Below, one piece after another: positions 21,493 through 29,600 of a stretch of DNA of 64,000 nt. A model generated the notes under the pieces. It made no database searches. It was not told where the DNA came from and saw only the letters and a program-made list of their open reading frames with translations. This DNA comes from Paenibacillus sp. 1_12 (GTDB lineage: Bacteria > Bacillota > Bacilli > Paenibacillales > NBRC-103111). The DNA is taken from the NCBI RefSeq assembly GCF_900114475.1, contig NZ_FOTE01000013.1, forward strand, positions 1 through 64,000. The letters run 5' to 3'. Numbering within the stretch: the stretch's first letter is position 1; each line of letters opens with the position of its first letter. The position numbers were made by a program, and so were the translations under genes.

Positions 21493-21993
21493 ATGGAAAA
21501 TCTGGTACAATTATTAGATGCGAGATTGCTTTTATTAGCATGCTCGATCATTAATCTTGTATTTCTGATTGTGGTTATACTATTATGGAGCAAGTTGAAT
21601 AAGCTGCGTAAAATGTATAAGAGTATGCTTAATGGAACTGGAGAGCTGAACGTCGAGGAGACATTAATTGAAATTCAACAAAATAATGCCGCGTTGAGGA
21701 TGGAAACAGAAAATGCCCAGCAGCAAATGAAAGCCATTGTTGGACAAATGAAAAAAATGAAATCCAATTTGGGCGTCTACCGCTTCAATGCGTTCGCAGA
21801 GAGCGGCAGCGACCAGAGCTTTTCTATTGCGTTAGTGGATGATGAGCAGGATGGAGTGGTTATATCAGGTATTCATAATCGGGATGAGACCTATGTATTT
21901 GCCAAGCCGTTAGAGCGTGGAACGTCCAAATACATGCTTTCACCTGAGGAAAAAGAGGCTATCCTTCGATCTGGGCAAAAGAAGCAACTGTGA
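21493..21993 (+). CDS. DUF4446 family membrane protein
   Basis: 166-residue protein with one N-terminal membrane helix (about 10-32, LLLLACSIINLVFLIVVILLW), a coiled-coil-like middle (about 55-90) and a small C-terminal domain (VYRFNAFAESGSDQSFSIALVDDEQDGVVISGIHNRDE) typical of DUF4446. Function unknown. Its 3' end overlaps the convergent yyaC by 35 bp. Confidence 0.85.
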   Translation: MENLVQLLDARLLLLACSIINLVFLIVVILLWSKLNKLRKMYKSMLNGTGELNVEETLIEIQQNNAALRMETENAQQQMKAIVGQMKKMKSNLGVYRFNAFAESGSDQSFSIALVDDEQDGVVISGIHNRDETYVFAKPLERGTSKYMLSPEEKEAILRSGQKKQL

Positions 21994-22576
21994 ATCGGTG
22001 CTGACTGCTGAGCGCGATCTGAAACGATTGAGCAATAACTTCGGCCATATGCACGACCAAGCTGAGTCTCGTATTTTGCAGCACAAAGTATTCCATAAAT
22101 CCGCCAACATTGACAATGCCCGTTATGTGCATATTGCCTACTGGTGGGAGATCCTTATTAACGCCTGCACCGGGCTTGACAGGGCCGTTGCCGATCTGAA
22201 TGCAGCCTACACTTGCCAGCTGTCCTAAACAGGCATCAATGGCGATAATAAAGGGATCGTGATGCAGCTGGTGGATCGATTCCAGTGTATCCTTTAAGTT
22301 CACGGCGTGTACAGGCTGATCTAGTGTCCCATAGAGGTGGAGGCCGTGCAGGGTTTGTTTTTCCAAATAGGAGCCGACCAGCGGGCCGAGGGAATCACCT
22401 GTAGAACGGTCTGTGCCTACGCATATAATGATGATGGGCTGGTGGCTTGGGATTTGTCCCAATATCGAATAAAGTCTTTCGGCTAGAGTGTCAATCGTGT
22501 TATGTTCTGAGTGGAGCACTTTTAAATTTTCGATTATTTGCGGGCTAGCAACCTCTCTACGAAAAGGCAATTTCAT
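21959..22576 (-). CDS. yyaC: Spore protease-like protein YyaC
   Basis: 205-residue member of DUF1256, related to the germination protease Gpr. The signature IICVGTDRSTGDSLGPLVGS and the later AIDACLG are present. The family is found in spore formers and is made in the forespore in B. subtilis; the substrate is unknown. The ATG has a GGAGG site. It is the only minus-strand gene in this stretch and overlaps DUF4446 tail to tail. Confidence 0.92.
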   Translation of the reverse strand: MKLPFRREVASPQIIENLKVLHSEHNTIDTLAERLYSILGQIPSHQPIIIICVGTDRSTGDSLGPLVGSYLEKQTLHGLHLYGTLDQPVHAVNLKDTLESIHQLHHDPFIIAIDACLGQLASVGCIQIGNGPVKPGAGVNKDLPPVGNMHITGIVNVGGFMEYFVLQNTRLSLVVHMAEVIAQSFQIALSSQHRFTVASFAQIEG

Positions 22577-22680
22577 CTTAATAACCTCCGTATCTGTATG
22601 AAAGAATGATATTTTTATTAGTATACGGATAGTGGTGGTAATTTATACGTAACTCCATAAAAAATGGGGGAGGCATCCAT

Positions 22681-22917
22681 ATGCTGCTCATGGCTTTTGA
22701 CTCCACGCAGCAGGCGCTGCGAGCCGAAATGCTGCTTGAATATGCTGACATTGAAAATGATATGTGCCCTACTCCCAAACAAATTACGGCAGGCTGTGCA
22801 TTGTCATTGGAGTTTCCCGAAGACGATTTGGAGCAAGTAAAGCAAATAGTAAGGGAAGAAAGTGTAGAGATTCGAGGTATTTATATCAAAAAAGAAGACT
22901 ATTATGTTGAGGTATAA
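22681..22917 (+). CDS. DUF3343 protein (putative Se/S carrier-like)
   Basis: 78-residue protein. MAFDSTQQALRAEMLL, CPTPKQITAGCALSLEF and the C-terminal half fit DUF3343, often annotated as a Se/S carrier-like family with a conserved Cys (here in MCPTP and AGC). A GGGAGG site precedes the ATG. It is 13 nt upstream of the MscS gene and probably cotranscribed with it. Confidence 0.85.
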   Translation: MLLMAFDSTQQALRAEMLLEYADIENDMCPTPKQITAGCALSLEFPEDDLEQVKQIVREESVEIRGIYIKKEDYYVEV

Positions 22918-22930
22918 GGTGGTTTGACAG

Positions 22931-23824
22931 ATGAAGCATTGGCAGATACCCTTCCTGAAGGGAGAAAGCGCAGCTTCGGTAATTTCGTCCTGGGAGAAGC
23001 TTGGAGACGAATTATTCCAGTATATTGCCGACCCTGCAGTATGGACAGGATTTATCATCATTATAATAAAAGTAGCTTTTATTTTATTGGGTGCGAGAAT
23101 TATTATTAAGCTGGCCGACAAGACTTTAGAGCATGTGATGGTGGAGCGGGAACGCAACCCTTTGAATCTGGATCGCAGACGCACCAAAACGATTGTCAAG
23201 CTGTTGGGGAATATTACATCGTATGTTGTGAATTTTATTATGATCTTAATGGTGCTTAATCAATTTGGTATTCGGTTGGAGCCGTTATTGGCCGGAGCCG
23301 GAGTTGTGGGCTTGGCTATCGGCTTTGGGGCACAAAGCTTGGTAAAAGACGTAATAACCGGATTTTTTATCATTTTTGAAGATCAATTTGCTGTTGGCGA
23401 TGTGATTCAAACCGGCACTTTTAAGGGTACTGTCGAGGAGATCGGATTGAGAATCACTCGGATTAAAAGCTGGACCGGTGAGGTTCATATTATCCCGAAC
23501 GGTACGATCACGCAGGTTACTAATTTTTCGGTCAATAACTCGCTTGCCGTTGTAGATGTATCCATTCCCAGTGATATGAATATTGATAATGCGATGCAGA
23601 TTCTGAAAGATACCGTTATGAAAAATTACGAAAATAACGTAAATATGGTCAAAGAACCAGAGGTGCTGGGCGTACAAACGTTAAGCGCTTCAGAAATCGT
23701 TATTCGAACTACGGTCGAGTGCAAGCCTAACAGCCAGCTGCAAATATCACGCGAGCTGAATGCAGAGGTGAAAAAGGCGCTGGACAAGTATCGCTCGGAA
23801 GTGGCTTACACAAAGGGGGGATAG
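22931..23824 (+). CDS. MscS-family mechanosensitive ion channel
   Basis: 297-residue small-conductance channel that releases solutes on osmotic downshock. Three membrane helices: about 38-60, 95-117 and the pore-lining TM3 with the Gly/Ala pattern AGAGVVGLAIGFGAQSLVKD. The beta domain follows (FAVGDVIQ, GTVEEIGLRITRIKSWTGE, IPNG). The length is typical of the YyaF/YkuT group. It forms a compact operon with the DUF3343 gene and the DUF951 gene. Confidence 0.93.
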   Translation: MKHWQIPFLKGESAASVISSWEKLGDELFQYIADPAVWTGFIIIIIKVAFILLGARIIIKLADKTLEHVMVERERNPLNLDRRRTKTIVKLLGNITSYVVNFIMILMVLNQFGIRLEPLLAGAGVVGLAIGFGAQSLVKDVITGFFIIFEDQFAVGDVIQTGTFKGTVEEIGLRITRIKSWTGEVHIIPNGTITQVTNFSVNNSLAVVDVSIPSDMNIDNAMQILKDTVMKNYENNVNMVKEPEVLGVQTLSASEIVIRTTVECKPNSQLQISRELNAEVKKALDKYRSEVAYTKGG

Positions 23825-23825
23825 C

Positions 23826-24047
23826 ATGGAAAGAAAACAGTTTCAGCTGGGCGATATTGTGCAGATGAAAAAACCACATCCCTGCGGAAGCAATGAGATG
23901 GAGGTTATCCGTCTGGGCATGGATATCCGTATCAAATGCGTAGGATGCAAGCATAGCGTCCTCGTACCTCGTGCCAAATTTGAAAGCAAGCTTAAAAAAG
24001 TACTGCGCTCTAGTCCCGAGGCTGCTTCCAATAAAGACGAGGATTAA
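23826..24047 (+). CDS. DUF951 family protein (YyzM-like)
   Basis: 73-residue protein with the DUF951 core LGDIVQMKKPHPCGSNEMEVIRLGMDIRIKCVGC and a C-terminal KCVGCKH, giving a possible metal-binding Cys set. It starts 1 nt after the mscS stop, with AAAGGGGGG as the ribosome binding site. Function unknown; DUF951 commonly follows this MscS gene in Firmicutes. Confidence 0.88.
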   Translation: MERKQFQLGDIVQMKKPHPCGSNEMEVIRLGMDIRIKCVGCKHSVLVPRAKFESKLKKVLRSSPEAASNKDED

Positions 24048-24073
24048 TTCCAATAAAAAATCCAGCCGAGGGG

Positions 24074-24103
24074 TTGCAATTTATCTCTCGGCTGTGATAT
24101 AAT
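24074..24103 (+). promoter_or_regulatory. tRNA-Ser promoter
   Basis: -35 TTGCAA (24074-24079) and a perfect -10 TATAAT (24098-24103) with an 18-bp spacer, 26 nt before the tRNA. An 8-bp perfect inverted repeat CAGCCGAG/CTCGGCTG (24063-24070, 24087-24094) brackets the -35; on the minus strand it is followed by six T residues and could act as a terminator in that direction. Confidence 0.8.
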
Positions 24104-24129
24104 AGCACTTGTCCGATTTCACATAACAT

Positions 24130-24220
24130 GGAAAGGTACCCAAGTGGTCCAAGGGGGCTGACTCGAAATCAGTTAGGCGTCGCAAGGCGTGCGTGGGTTC
24201 GACTCCCACTCTTTCCGCCA
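24130..24220 (+). tRNA. tRNA-Ser(CGA)
   Basis: 91-nt class II tRNA with encoded CCA. Acceptor stem GGAAAG/CTTTCC, anticodon stem GCTGA/TCAGT with loop CTCGAAA giving anticodon CGA (24164-24166), a long variable arm (GGCGTCGCAAGGCGT region) and T-arm GTGGGTTCGACTCCCAC. The long variable arm and the anticodon both mean serine; it would read UCG. Confidence 0.95.
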
Positions 24221-24294
24221 TTTTTGTAAAAGATCCGCTGCATGCGGTTCATATACGTGGGTACAATCAGTAAAATAAGTTTAAGCACTTAAAG

Positions 24295-24333
24295 AAAGCC
24301 ATTTGCGATTCTTATCGTGAAGGGCTTTTTTTG
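24295..24333 (+). terminator. Probable terminator after tRNA-Ser
   Basis: A short stem AAGCC/GGCTT (24296-24300, 24323-24327) enclosing a smaller CGAT/ATCG hairpin and followed by seven T residues. It lies about 75 nt after the tRNA. The stem is short, so efficiency is uncertain. Confidence 0.5.
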
Positions 24334-24341
24334 TTGTCCTG

Positions 24342-24484
24342 TTATCCCTATGTGGATATATTGGCATGAATTTATAATTATCAACATTGGGGATAACGTG
24401 GATCTGGACATTGTTCACATGTGGATAAACTGGCGAATAACGCAATTCAGCGAACTGTACACATATCCACAAAATAAATCCACA
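24342..24484. other. DnaA-box cluster outside oriC
   Basis: One perfect box TGTGGATAA (24420-24428) and six near matches within 143 bp: TTATCCCTA (24342), TGTGGATAT (24351), TTATCAACA (24378), TTGTTCACA (24411), ATATCCACA (24463) and AAATCCACA (24476). Boxes occur in both orientations. No coding frame is convincing here. B. subtilis has intergenic DnaA-box clusters outside oriC that titrate DnaA; this element has that look, about 13 kb from oriC. Confidence 0.7.
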
Positions 24485-24503
24485 AGGATGAATAGAGATC
24501 AAA

Positions 24504-24544
24504 AAGCAAAAAACCACGATCGTGATGATCGTGGTTTTTTGCTT
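24504..24544. terminator. Bidirectional terminator with 18-bp perfect stem
   Basis: A perfect 18-bp inverted repeat (24504-24521 and 24527-24544, loop GTGAT). The stem contains runs of six A and six T flanking CCACGATC/GATCGTGG, so it works as a T-tract terminator in both directions. It closes the minus-strand mini-gene at 24564-24644 and insulates the DnaA-box cluster. Confidence 0.9.
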
Positions 24545-24563
24545 GGACAGTTTTGGGAAAAGA

Positions 24564-24644
24564 TTACTTACTGTCTTTTTTTGCGTGAGATCCGTCGCAG
24601 TTGCCTTCAGTGTTTTGAGTGTTACCACATGCACATTTGCCCAT
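24564..24644 (-). CDS. 26-residue CDGSH-like mini-protein
   Basis: A short frame (ATG to TAA, 26 codons) encoding MGKCACGNTQNTEGNCDGSH and a Lys/Asp/Ser tail. CxC followed by CDGSH resembles the 2Fe-2S-binding CDGSH motif (C-x-C-x2-S/T-x3-P-x-C-D-G-S-H), but has one extra residue and lacks the proline. Support for a real gene: an AGGAGG site 8 nt before the ATG, a good upstream promoter (TTTACT, 17 bp, TATACT) and a strong terminator just after the stop. The frame is too small for standard gene calling. Metal or cluster binding is inferred from the motif only. Confidence 0.75.
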   Translation of the reverse strand: MGKCACGNTQNTEGNCDGSHAKKDSK

Positions 24645-24682
24645 TTGTGTAGCCTCCTGCCTATTGGTTTTTCATAATTTTA

Positions 24683-24711
24683 AGTATACATTATTCACTT
24701 ACTAAAGTAAA
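24683..24711 (-). promoter_or_regulatory. Promoter of the CDGSH-like mini-gene
   Basis: Minus-strand -35 TTTACT (24706-24711) and -10 TATACT (24683-24688) with exactly 17 bp between them, about 40 nt upstream of the mini-gene start. Confidence 0.65.
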
Positions 24712-24766
24712 GCTTGTTATAAAAAATAAGTAAATGAGAACGATTATCCTTCTCAACGAAATCAAA

Positions 24767-25015
24767 CTAATGCCGAACTTTCTTTCTCCATAACAAAGAA
24801 TCGATAACGTATCCAATAAGAGTCCATGATAAAATCGTCGTGACATAGAGAAGAGCCTGGTTTATATGCGTGTACGTATACAAGGAATAAATCCAGGCGG
24901 GAACACTAAGACTGTAAAAAATCATATAGACTGGGTCCGAGTCATGGCCAATCATATGCATCAAGCAAAGGGCGGCACCTATAATTGTCAACAAGAGTGT
25001 GTATGTGTATTTCAT
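24767..25015 (-). CDS. Small membrane protein, unknown function
   Basis: 82-residue protein that I do not recognise. It has three hydrophobic stretches (about 5-22, 30-45 and 54-72) separated by short polar loops (GHDSDP, YTHIN) and ends in a basic tail WRKKVRH, so it is probably a three-helix membrane protein with a cytoplasmic C terminus. An AAGGAG site precedes the ATG. It is a minus-strand gene between the mini-gene and the YjzC-like gene. Confidence 0.7.
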   Translation of the reverse strand: MKYTYTLLLTIIGAALCLMHMIGHDSDPVYMIFYSLSVPAWIYSLYTYTHINQALLYVTTILSWTLIGYVIDSLLWRKKVRH

Positions 25016-25045
25016 AGGGGATATCTCCTTTAATGTTCTAATGGA

Positions 25046-25086
25046 CCTCTACACCCACTCTGAAGCTGTCTGAGCGGGTGTAGAGG
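25046..25086 (-). terminator. Hairpin after the YjzC-like gene
   Basis: A perfect 11-bp stem CCTCTACACCC/GGGTGTAGAGG (25046-25056, 25076-25086) starting 8 nt after the stop of the minus-strand YjzC-like gene. There is no T tract, so it may be an RNA-stabilising 3' hairpin rather than an intrinsic terminator. Confidence 0.55.
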
Positions 25087-25093
25087 GCTTGAC

Positions 25094-25276
25094 CTACGGT
25101 TTCTTACGTATCCACTTGCGGTTATGGTTGGAAGTTTGCGGGAAAGGTTCGCCTTTACCCAAGGAAACGATTTGGGGATCATTGATACCCATGTGAAAAT
25201 CATTTTCGCCGACTTCGATGTACTTCCCTTCGTTGGGAGCTGTATCACCTGGATTAAATTTACGCCATTCGCCCAT
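25094..25276 (-). CDS. YjzC family protein
   Basis: 60-residue protein resembling B. subtilis YjzC: FNPGDTAPNEGKYIEVGE, then GKGEPFPQTSNHNRKWIRKK. Family members are small, polar and of unknown function. The ATG has an AAGGAGGT site. It reads away from the rpsF operon, whose promoter lies about 120 bp to the right. Confidence 0.8.
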   Translation of the reverse strand: MGEWRKFNPGDTAPNEGKYIEVGENDFHMGINDPQIVSLGKGEPFPQTSNHNRKWIRKKP

Positions 25277-25398
25277 CGCTGTTTGACCTCCTTACGAAGT
25301 ATATAGATAGAGTGCCCTGCATGTGTTCAAGTCATGAGGATAAATATTGCCAACTTTAGCTTTTTGGTGACATTAAGAAGAAGCATTGGAACTTGCAC

Positions 25399-25427
25399 TT
25401 GTTATTGTCCGCACGTTTTGATATAGT
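25399..25427 (+). promoter_or_regulatory. rpsF operon promoter
   Basis: -35 TTGTTA (25399-25404) and -10 TATAGT (25422-25427) with 17-bp spacing, giving a leader of about 95 nt before rpsF. Confidence 0.65.
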
Positions 25428-25470
25428 ATTACAGTGCGAGTTTTGAATACTATTTAATTGCTCGCTCCTT

Positions 25471-25510
25471 GCTCCGATCGACAATCGTTGATCTGTGGAG
25501 CCGTTTAGTC
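25471..25510 (+). promoter_or_regulatory. Putative S6:S18 autoregulatory leader hairpin
   Basis: GCTCC (25471-25475) pairs with GGAGC (25497-25501), with an inner GATC/GATC pairing, and CCGTTTAG follows directly. This resembles the conserved rpsF leader hairpin that binds the S6:S18 complex and represses the operon in several phyla. It ends just before the rpsF ribosome binding site. The assignment rests on position and this partial match. Confidence 0.55.
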
Positions 25511-25527
25511 CAAAAGGAGGTGAAACC

Positions 25528-25812
25528 ATGCGCAAATATGAGATTATGTATATCATTCGTCCGGATATCGAACAAGAAGCTGTTCAGGCTACGGTTGAAA
25601 AGTTTCAAAACATCATCAACAACGGTGGAGAAATTACGAAGCATGATGTAATGGGTAAGCGCCGTCTTGCGTATGAGATCAACAAGCATCGTGATGGCCA
25701 TTATGTGTTAGTGAAATTCAACGCTAACAATGCGGTATTGACCGAGCTTGATCGTGTAATGAAGATTTCTGATGAAATCATTCGTTTCCTGATCACACAA
25801 GATGTAGCGTAA
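25528..25812 (+). CDS. rpsF: Small ribosomal subunit protein bS6
   Basis: 94-residue ribosomal protein that pairs with S18 on the 30S platform. MRKYEIMYIIRPDIEQE and RRLAYEINKHRDGHYVLV are family-typical. The ATG at 25528 is chosen because AAAGGAGGTG lies just upstream; the frame extends 11 codons further but would include that site. First gene of rpsF-ssb-rpsR. Confidence 0.96.
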   Translation: MRKYEIMYIIRPDIEQEAVQATVEKFQNIINNGGEITKHDVMGKRRLAYEINKHRDGHYVLVKFNANNAVLTELDRVMKISDEIIRFLITQDVA

Positions 25813-25854
25813 GCAGTACAAAATGCTGTAATTGACATGCTGGGAGGGTTTAGA

Positions 25855-26328
25855 TTGCTAAATCGTGTGATTCTGATCGGAAGGCTGACTAAAGACCCTG
25901 AATTACGTTATACTCCTGCGGGAGTAGCTGTAACTACGTTTACACTCGCTGTGGATCGTCCTTATGCGAACCAACAGAAGGAACGGGAAGCAGACTTTAT
26001 CCCTGTTGTGACATGGCGTCAGCTTGCTGAGACATGCGCCAACTATTTGCGTAAAGGAAGACTTGCCGCAGTAGAAGGCAGAATGCAGGTTCGTAACTAT
26101 GACAATAACGAGGGCCGCCGCGTATATGTGACGGAAGTCGTTGCTGATAATGTGCGTTTCCTGGAATCTTCCAATAGTGGTGGAGGAAATCGTGAAGAAG
26201 GAATGGGTGGCCGTCAAGATCAAGGCTATGGTCAACAGCGTAATGCTGGACCGCGCGACAACAATCAAGATCCATTTCAGGATGACGGAAAACCGATTGA
26301 TATTTCCGATGATGATTTGCCATTTTGA
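25855..26328 (+). CDS. ssb: Single-stranded DNA-binding protein
   Basis: 157-residue SSB. The OB fold spans about 1-105 ([25 protein letters not shown]), followed by a Gly/Gln/Asn-rich linker and the acidic tip DISDDDLPF, which binds partners such as RecO, PriA and DnaE. The start is TTG 25855, with GGGAGG 7 nt upstream. Position between rpsF and rpsR is typical of Firmicutes. Confidence 0.96.
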   Translation: MLNRVILIGRLTKDPELRYTPAGVAVTTFTLAVDRPYANQQKEREADFIPVVTWRQLAETCANYLRKGRLAAVEGRMQVRNYDNNEGRRVYVTEVVADNVRFLESSNSGGGNREEGMGGRQDQGYGQQRNAGPRDNNQDPFQDDGKPIDISDDDLPF

Positions 26329-26351
26329 CGTAGAAAGGACTGAATAAACGA

Positions 26352-26639
26352 ATGGGTTTTCAAAGAAGAGATAACAATAGCGAAGAACGTGGCGAACGCA
26401 AATTTGGCGGCCGTAAGGGTGGCAAAGGCGGAAAACGTCGTAAAGTATGTTACTTCACTGTGAATAAAATTACTCACATTGACTATAAGGATATCGAAAC
26501 TCTTAAGAAGTTTGTAAGCGAGCGTGGTAAGATTCTTCCGCGCCGTGTAACAGGAACTTCTGCTAAATACCAACGTGCATTGACAATTGCGATCAAACGC
26601 TCCCGTCAAATCGCGCTGTTGCCTTACACAACGGAATAA
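26352..26639 (+). CDS. rpsR: Small ribosomal subunit protein bS18
   Basis: 95-residue basic ribosomal protein. [36 protein letters not shown] and [21 protein letters not shown] define bS18. The N terminus (about 1-28) is a Gly/Arg/Lys-rich extension. Last gene of the operon, followed by a terminator. Confidence 0.96.
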   Translation: MGFQRRDNNSEERGERKFGGRKGGKGGKRRKVCYFTVNKITHIDYKDIETLKKFVSERGKILPRRVTGTSAKYQRALTIAIKRSRQIALLPYTTE

Positions 26640-26650
26640 AGAACGAGAGA

Positions 26651-26680
26651 AAAACCGCTGCATATGTAGCGGTTTTTTTT
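26651..26680. terminator. Terminator shared by rpsR and the SNF2 gene
   Basis: Stem AACCGCT/AGCGGTT with a GCATATGT loop, eight T residues on the plus side and five A (T on the minus strand) on the other. It sits between the convergent rpsR and SNF2 genes and can serve both. Confidence 0.85.
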
Positions 26681-26684
26681 CGTT

Positions 26685-29600
26685 TTATGGTATCATCAGA
26701 ATCTCGCGAAGCTCCTGCTCGGTTAAGGTAGATAATGCCTCTTGTCCAGGCTGGATAACTTCATCGATTAAATTCTTTTTCTTTTGCTGAAGCTCGTACA
26801 TCTTATCTTCAACGGTGCCTTGGGTAACCAGACGAATTACCTGCACAACGTTTTTCTGCCCTATGCGATGCGCCCGGTCTGCTGCCTGCTGCTCCACCGC
26901 GGGGTTCCACCATAGATCGTAAAGGATTACCGTATCCGCTCCAGTCAGATTGAGTCCAGTACCGCCTGCTTTTAATGAAATGAGAAATAGGTCATGTTCG
27001 CCTTCGTTAAATCGATTGCACAGCTCTACGCGCTCAGGAACAGGTGTGCTGCCGTCCAGGTAGAAATGAGGCAATCCCAGATAGCCAAGCTCTCGTCTGA
27101 TCAGACCGAGCATTTCGGTAAATTGGGAAAATACGAGCATTCGTTTCCCCGCACTACGACATTCCTCTATGATTTCCATAAGCTGTTCGAACTTGGCGGA
27201 GCTTCCGGCATAGCCCTCGACAAAAAGTGCAGGATGGCAGCAAAGCTGGCGAAGTCGAGTCAACCCGGCGAGGATTTTGATCCGGTTTTTCTGAAAACCT
27301 TTCTCGTTCAAATGCTTCACGGTTTCCTGCTGCAGCTTGGCCAAGTAGGCAACATACAGCTTCTTCTGCTCTGGCAATAGCTCAGAGGCCTGCAGGGATT
27401 CGATTTTATCCGGCAGCTCCTTGAGTACGTCTGATTTTAACCGGCGCAGCAGGAAAGGGCGAACCCGTTTGGCGACAACCTCTCTCGGCAATTCATTAAA
27501 CGCTTTGCGGCTTGGGAACAGCTCAGGAAATACGGCATCGAAGATTGACCACAATTCCTCCAATCTATTCTCCACAGGCGTTCCAGTAAGCGCAAACCGA
27601 TATAAGGCTTGAATTTCCTTGACTGCCCTTGCCGTTTGTGTGGCATGATTTTTGAAAACTTGTGCCTCATCCAAAATGAGGGTATGAAACGAAAGCTTGG
27701 CATAAAGCTCGATGTCTCTGCGTAAAAGCGGGTAGGAGGTAATCAACACATCCGCCTGATACTCAGGTGCTCCCTTCAAGATATGGCAGCGCTCTTCCTT
27801 GCTGCCGTCCACAATGACGGTGCGCAGCTCGGGCGCGAATTTTTTTAATTCATTTTGCCAGTTATAGATGAGTGAAGCAGGGGAGACGATGATTGCTGGC
27901 TGCTGTCGAGTACGAATCTCAGGAAGCATCGATAGGATAAAGGCGATACTTTGCAGGGTTTTGCCGAGTCCCATATCGTCGGCCAAAATGCCCCCAAAGT
28001 GGTAGTGAGCCAACGTCCTTAACCATTGATACCCATATTGCTGATAATTCCGCAGAACAGGAGTTAGGCTTTCAGGAACAGGAAAATCAAGATGATCCGG
28101 GTTTCGCATATTGTCCAAAAGCCTGCGGAATGATTTGCCGAGCTTAATGGCATTGCCTTGTCTAGGTGAATCCAACAAATGCATGCCGCGGAGCAGGGGC
28201 AGCTGAATATTCGCTCCCGACAAATCGGCATTTTGGATACCGAATTCGTTCATAAAGCGGATAATTTCCTGAAATTCCGCGCTTTCGAGCGGAAGCATGG
28301 CGCCATTCGGCAGCCTGTAGAACTTATGCTTCTCCTCAAGAGACTTTAACAGATTGCGAATGTCCGCCTCTGGGATCCCGTCCATTTCAAAGCGGAATTC
28401 GAGCCAATCCGTCCGTTCATTCACTTCAACGGTTACTTTTGGAGCAGCAGGGCCGCTATGCAGCCTTGCCTTTACAGCAGAGGTTGCGTATACCTCAAGA
28501 AGCTTTTCAAGTTCAGGGAGAGTATGATATAAAAACTCGTATTCTGAATCTTCGTCATCCAGAAAATATCCGGCTTCGGTTTTGGCAAAAGGAGATTGCT
28601 CCATCAGCTCCAGAATGCGCCGTTCCTGCTCTCCGTCCCGCATCAGAATCCAGTCCGAGCCGCGCACGGGGCCGTGTGCCTCCAGAGGGTTGATCACAAT
28701 ATCCCCATATTGAAATTCCAATCCGGCCAGCAGGCGCGACTTAATCCGGTCTAAATAGAGCTTGGCTTTTAAAGACAGGTGAACAATACGCTCTGAAATA
28801 GCATGAGCGATGCTAACGCTGCCCAGCTTCATGAGACTTGGAATGACCTTTTCCATAAAAGATTCCATGTGTTCTTGTGGAATCTGAATGTGGTCTTTAC
28901 GAGAATCGGCAAGGATATGCTTCAGCTCCGAAAGCCGCTTGATCGCATCGTTCTGCAGCTTCAGCAGCTTTCCTTCGGACAAAACGATCCCGTATGCATC
29001 CATCACAGTCAGATTTTCCATGCCTTGAATGTCCAGTTGGTAGCCTTCCACTTGTGATTGATCAAATTCAAACTGGAGCGGGATGCGTTCATCGGATAGC
29101 TGAATACCTTCATAGACCCGGTTGCCTTGATGGAGCTGTACGGCAGGTGCTGCGGCAAGCAATGGATAGAGGGTTTCCCATGAGAGCGGGGGAATCAGCA
29201 GCATGCGATCACCGCTTGAGCCGCTAGTCTGCTTGGAGTAGCCGTTCAGAGACTCACGGTACATGTTTTCATTATGACAGATCTGAATCAGCTGTTGAAG
29301 AATGGCAGCATGCTCCTTCTGAAAGCTGTGCAGCAGCGGATCATATATAAAATGCTTGGAAAATACGTATGCTTCCTGCTTGTCGAGGCGATCGAGAAAC
29401 TCTCTTATTTTTTGTACGATATAGAGTCGCTTCGATCCGATCTTGAGTTCAATGCCAAACATATGCTTGCGATAGCTGTAGGGGAAGGGTCGGCAAATAA
29501 TTTCTATATCCAGCTTCATGCGTGTATTCGTTAGCACCCGTGAACTGTCGGAACGCAGCGGTTTATCGCTAAAAAGTCCCAGCATTTCATCCATAAGCCG

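Noticed and set aside
24063-24094. Inverted repeat around the tRNA-Ser -35 as an operator
   Set aside because: On the minus strand it is followed by six T residues and so is explained more simply as a minus-direction terminator overlapping the promoter; no regulator is nearby.
24281-24652. Overlapping frames of 110-117 codons on both strands
   Set aside because: They run through a terminator palindrome and the DnaA-box cluster; amino acid content follows the repeats and is not protein-like. The 26-codon frame at 24564-24644 has much better signals.
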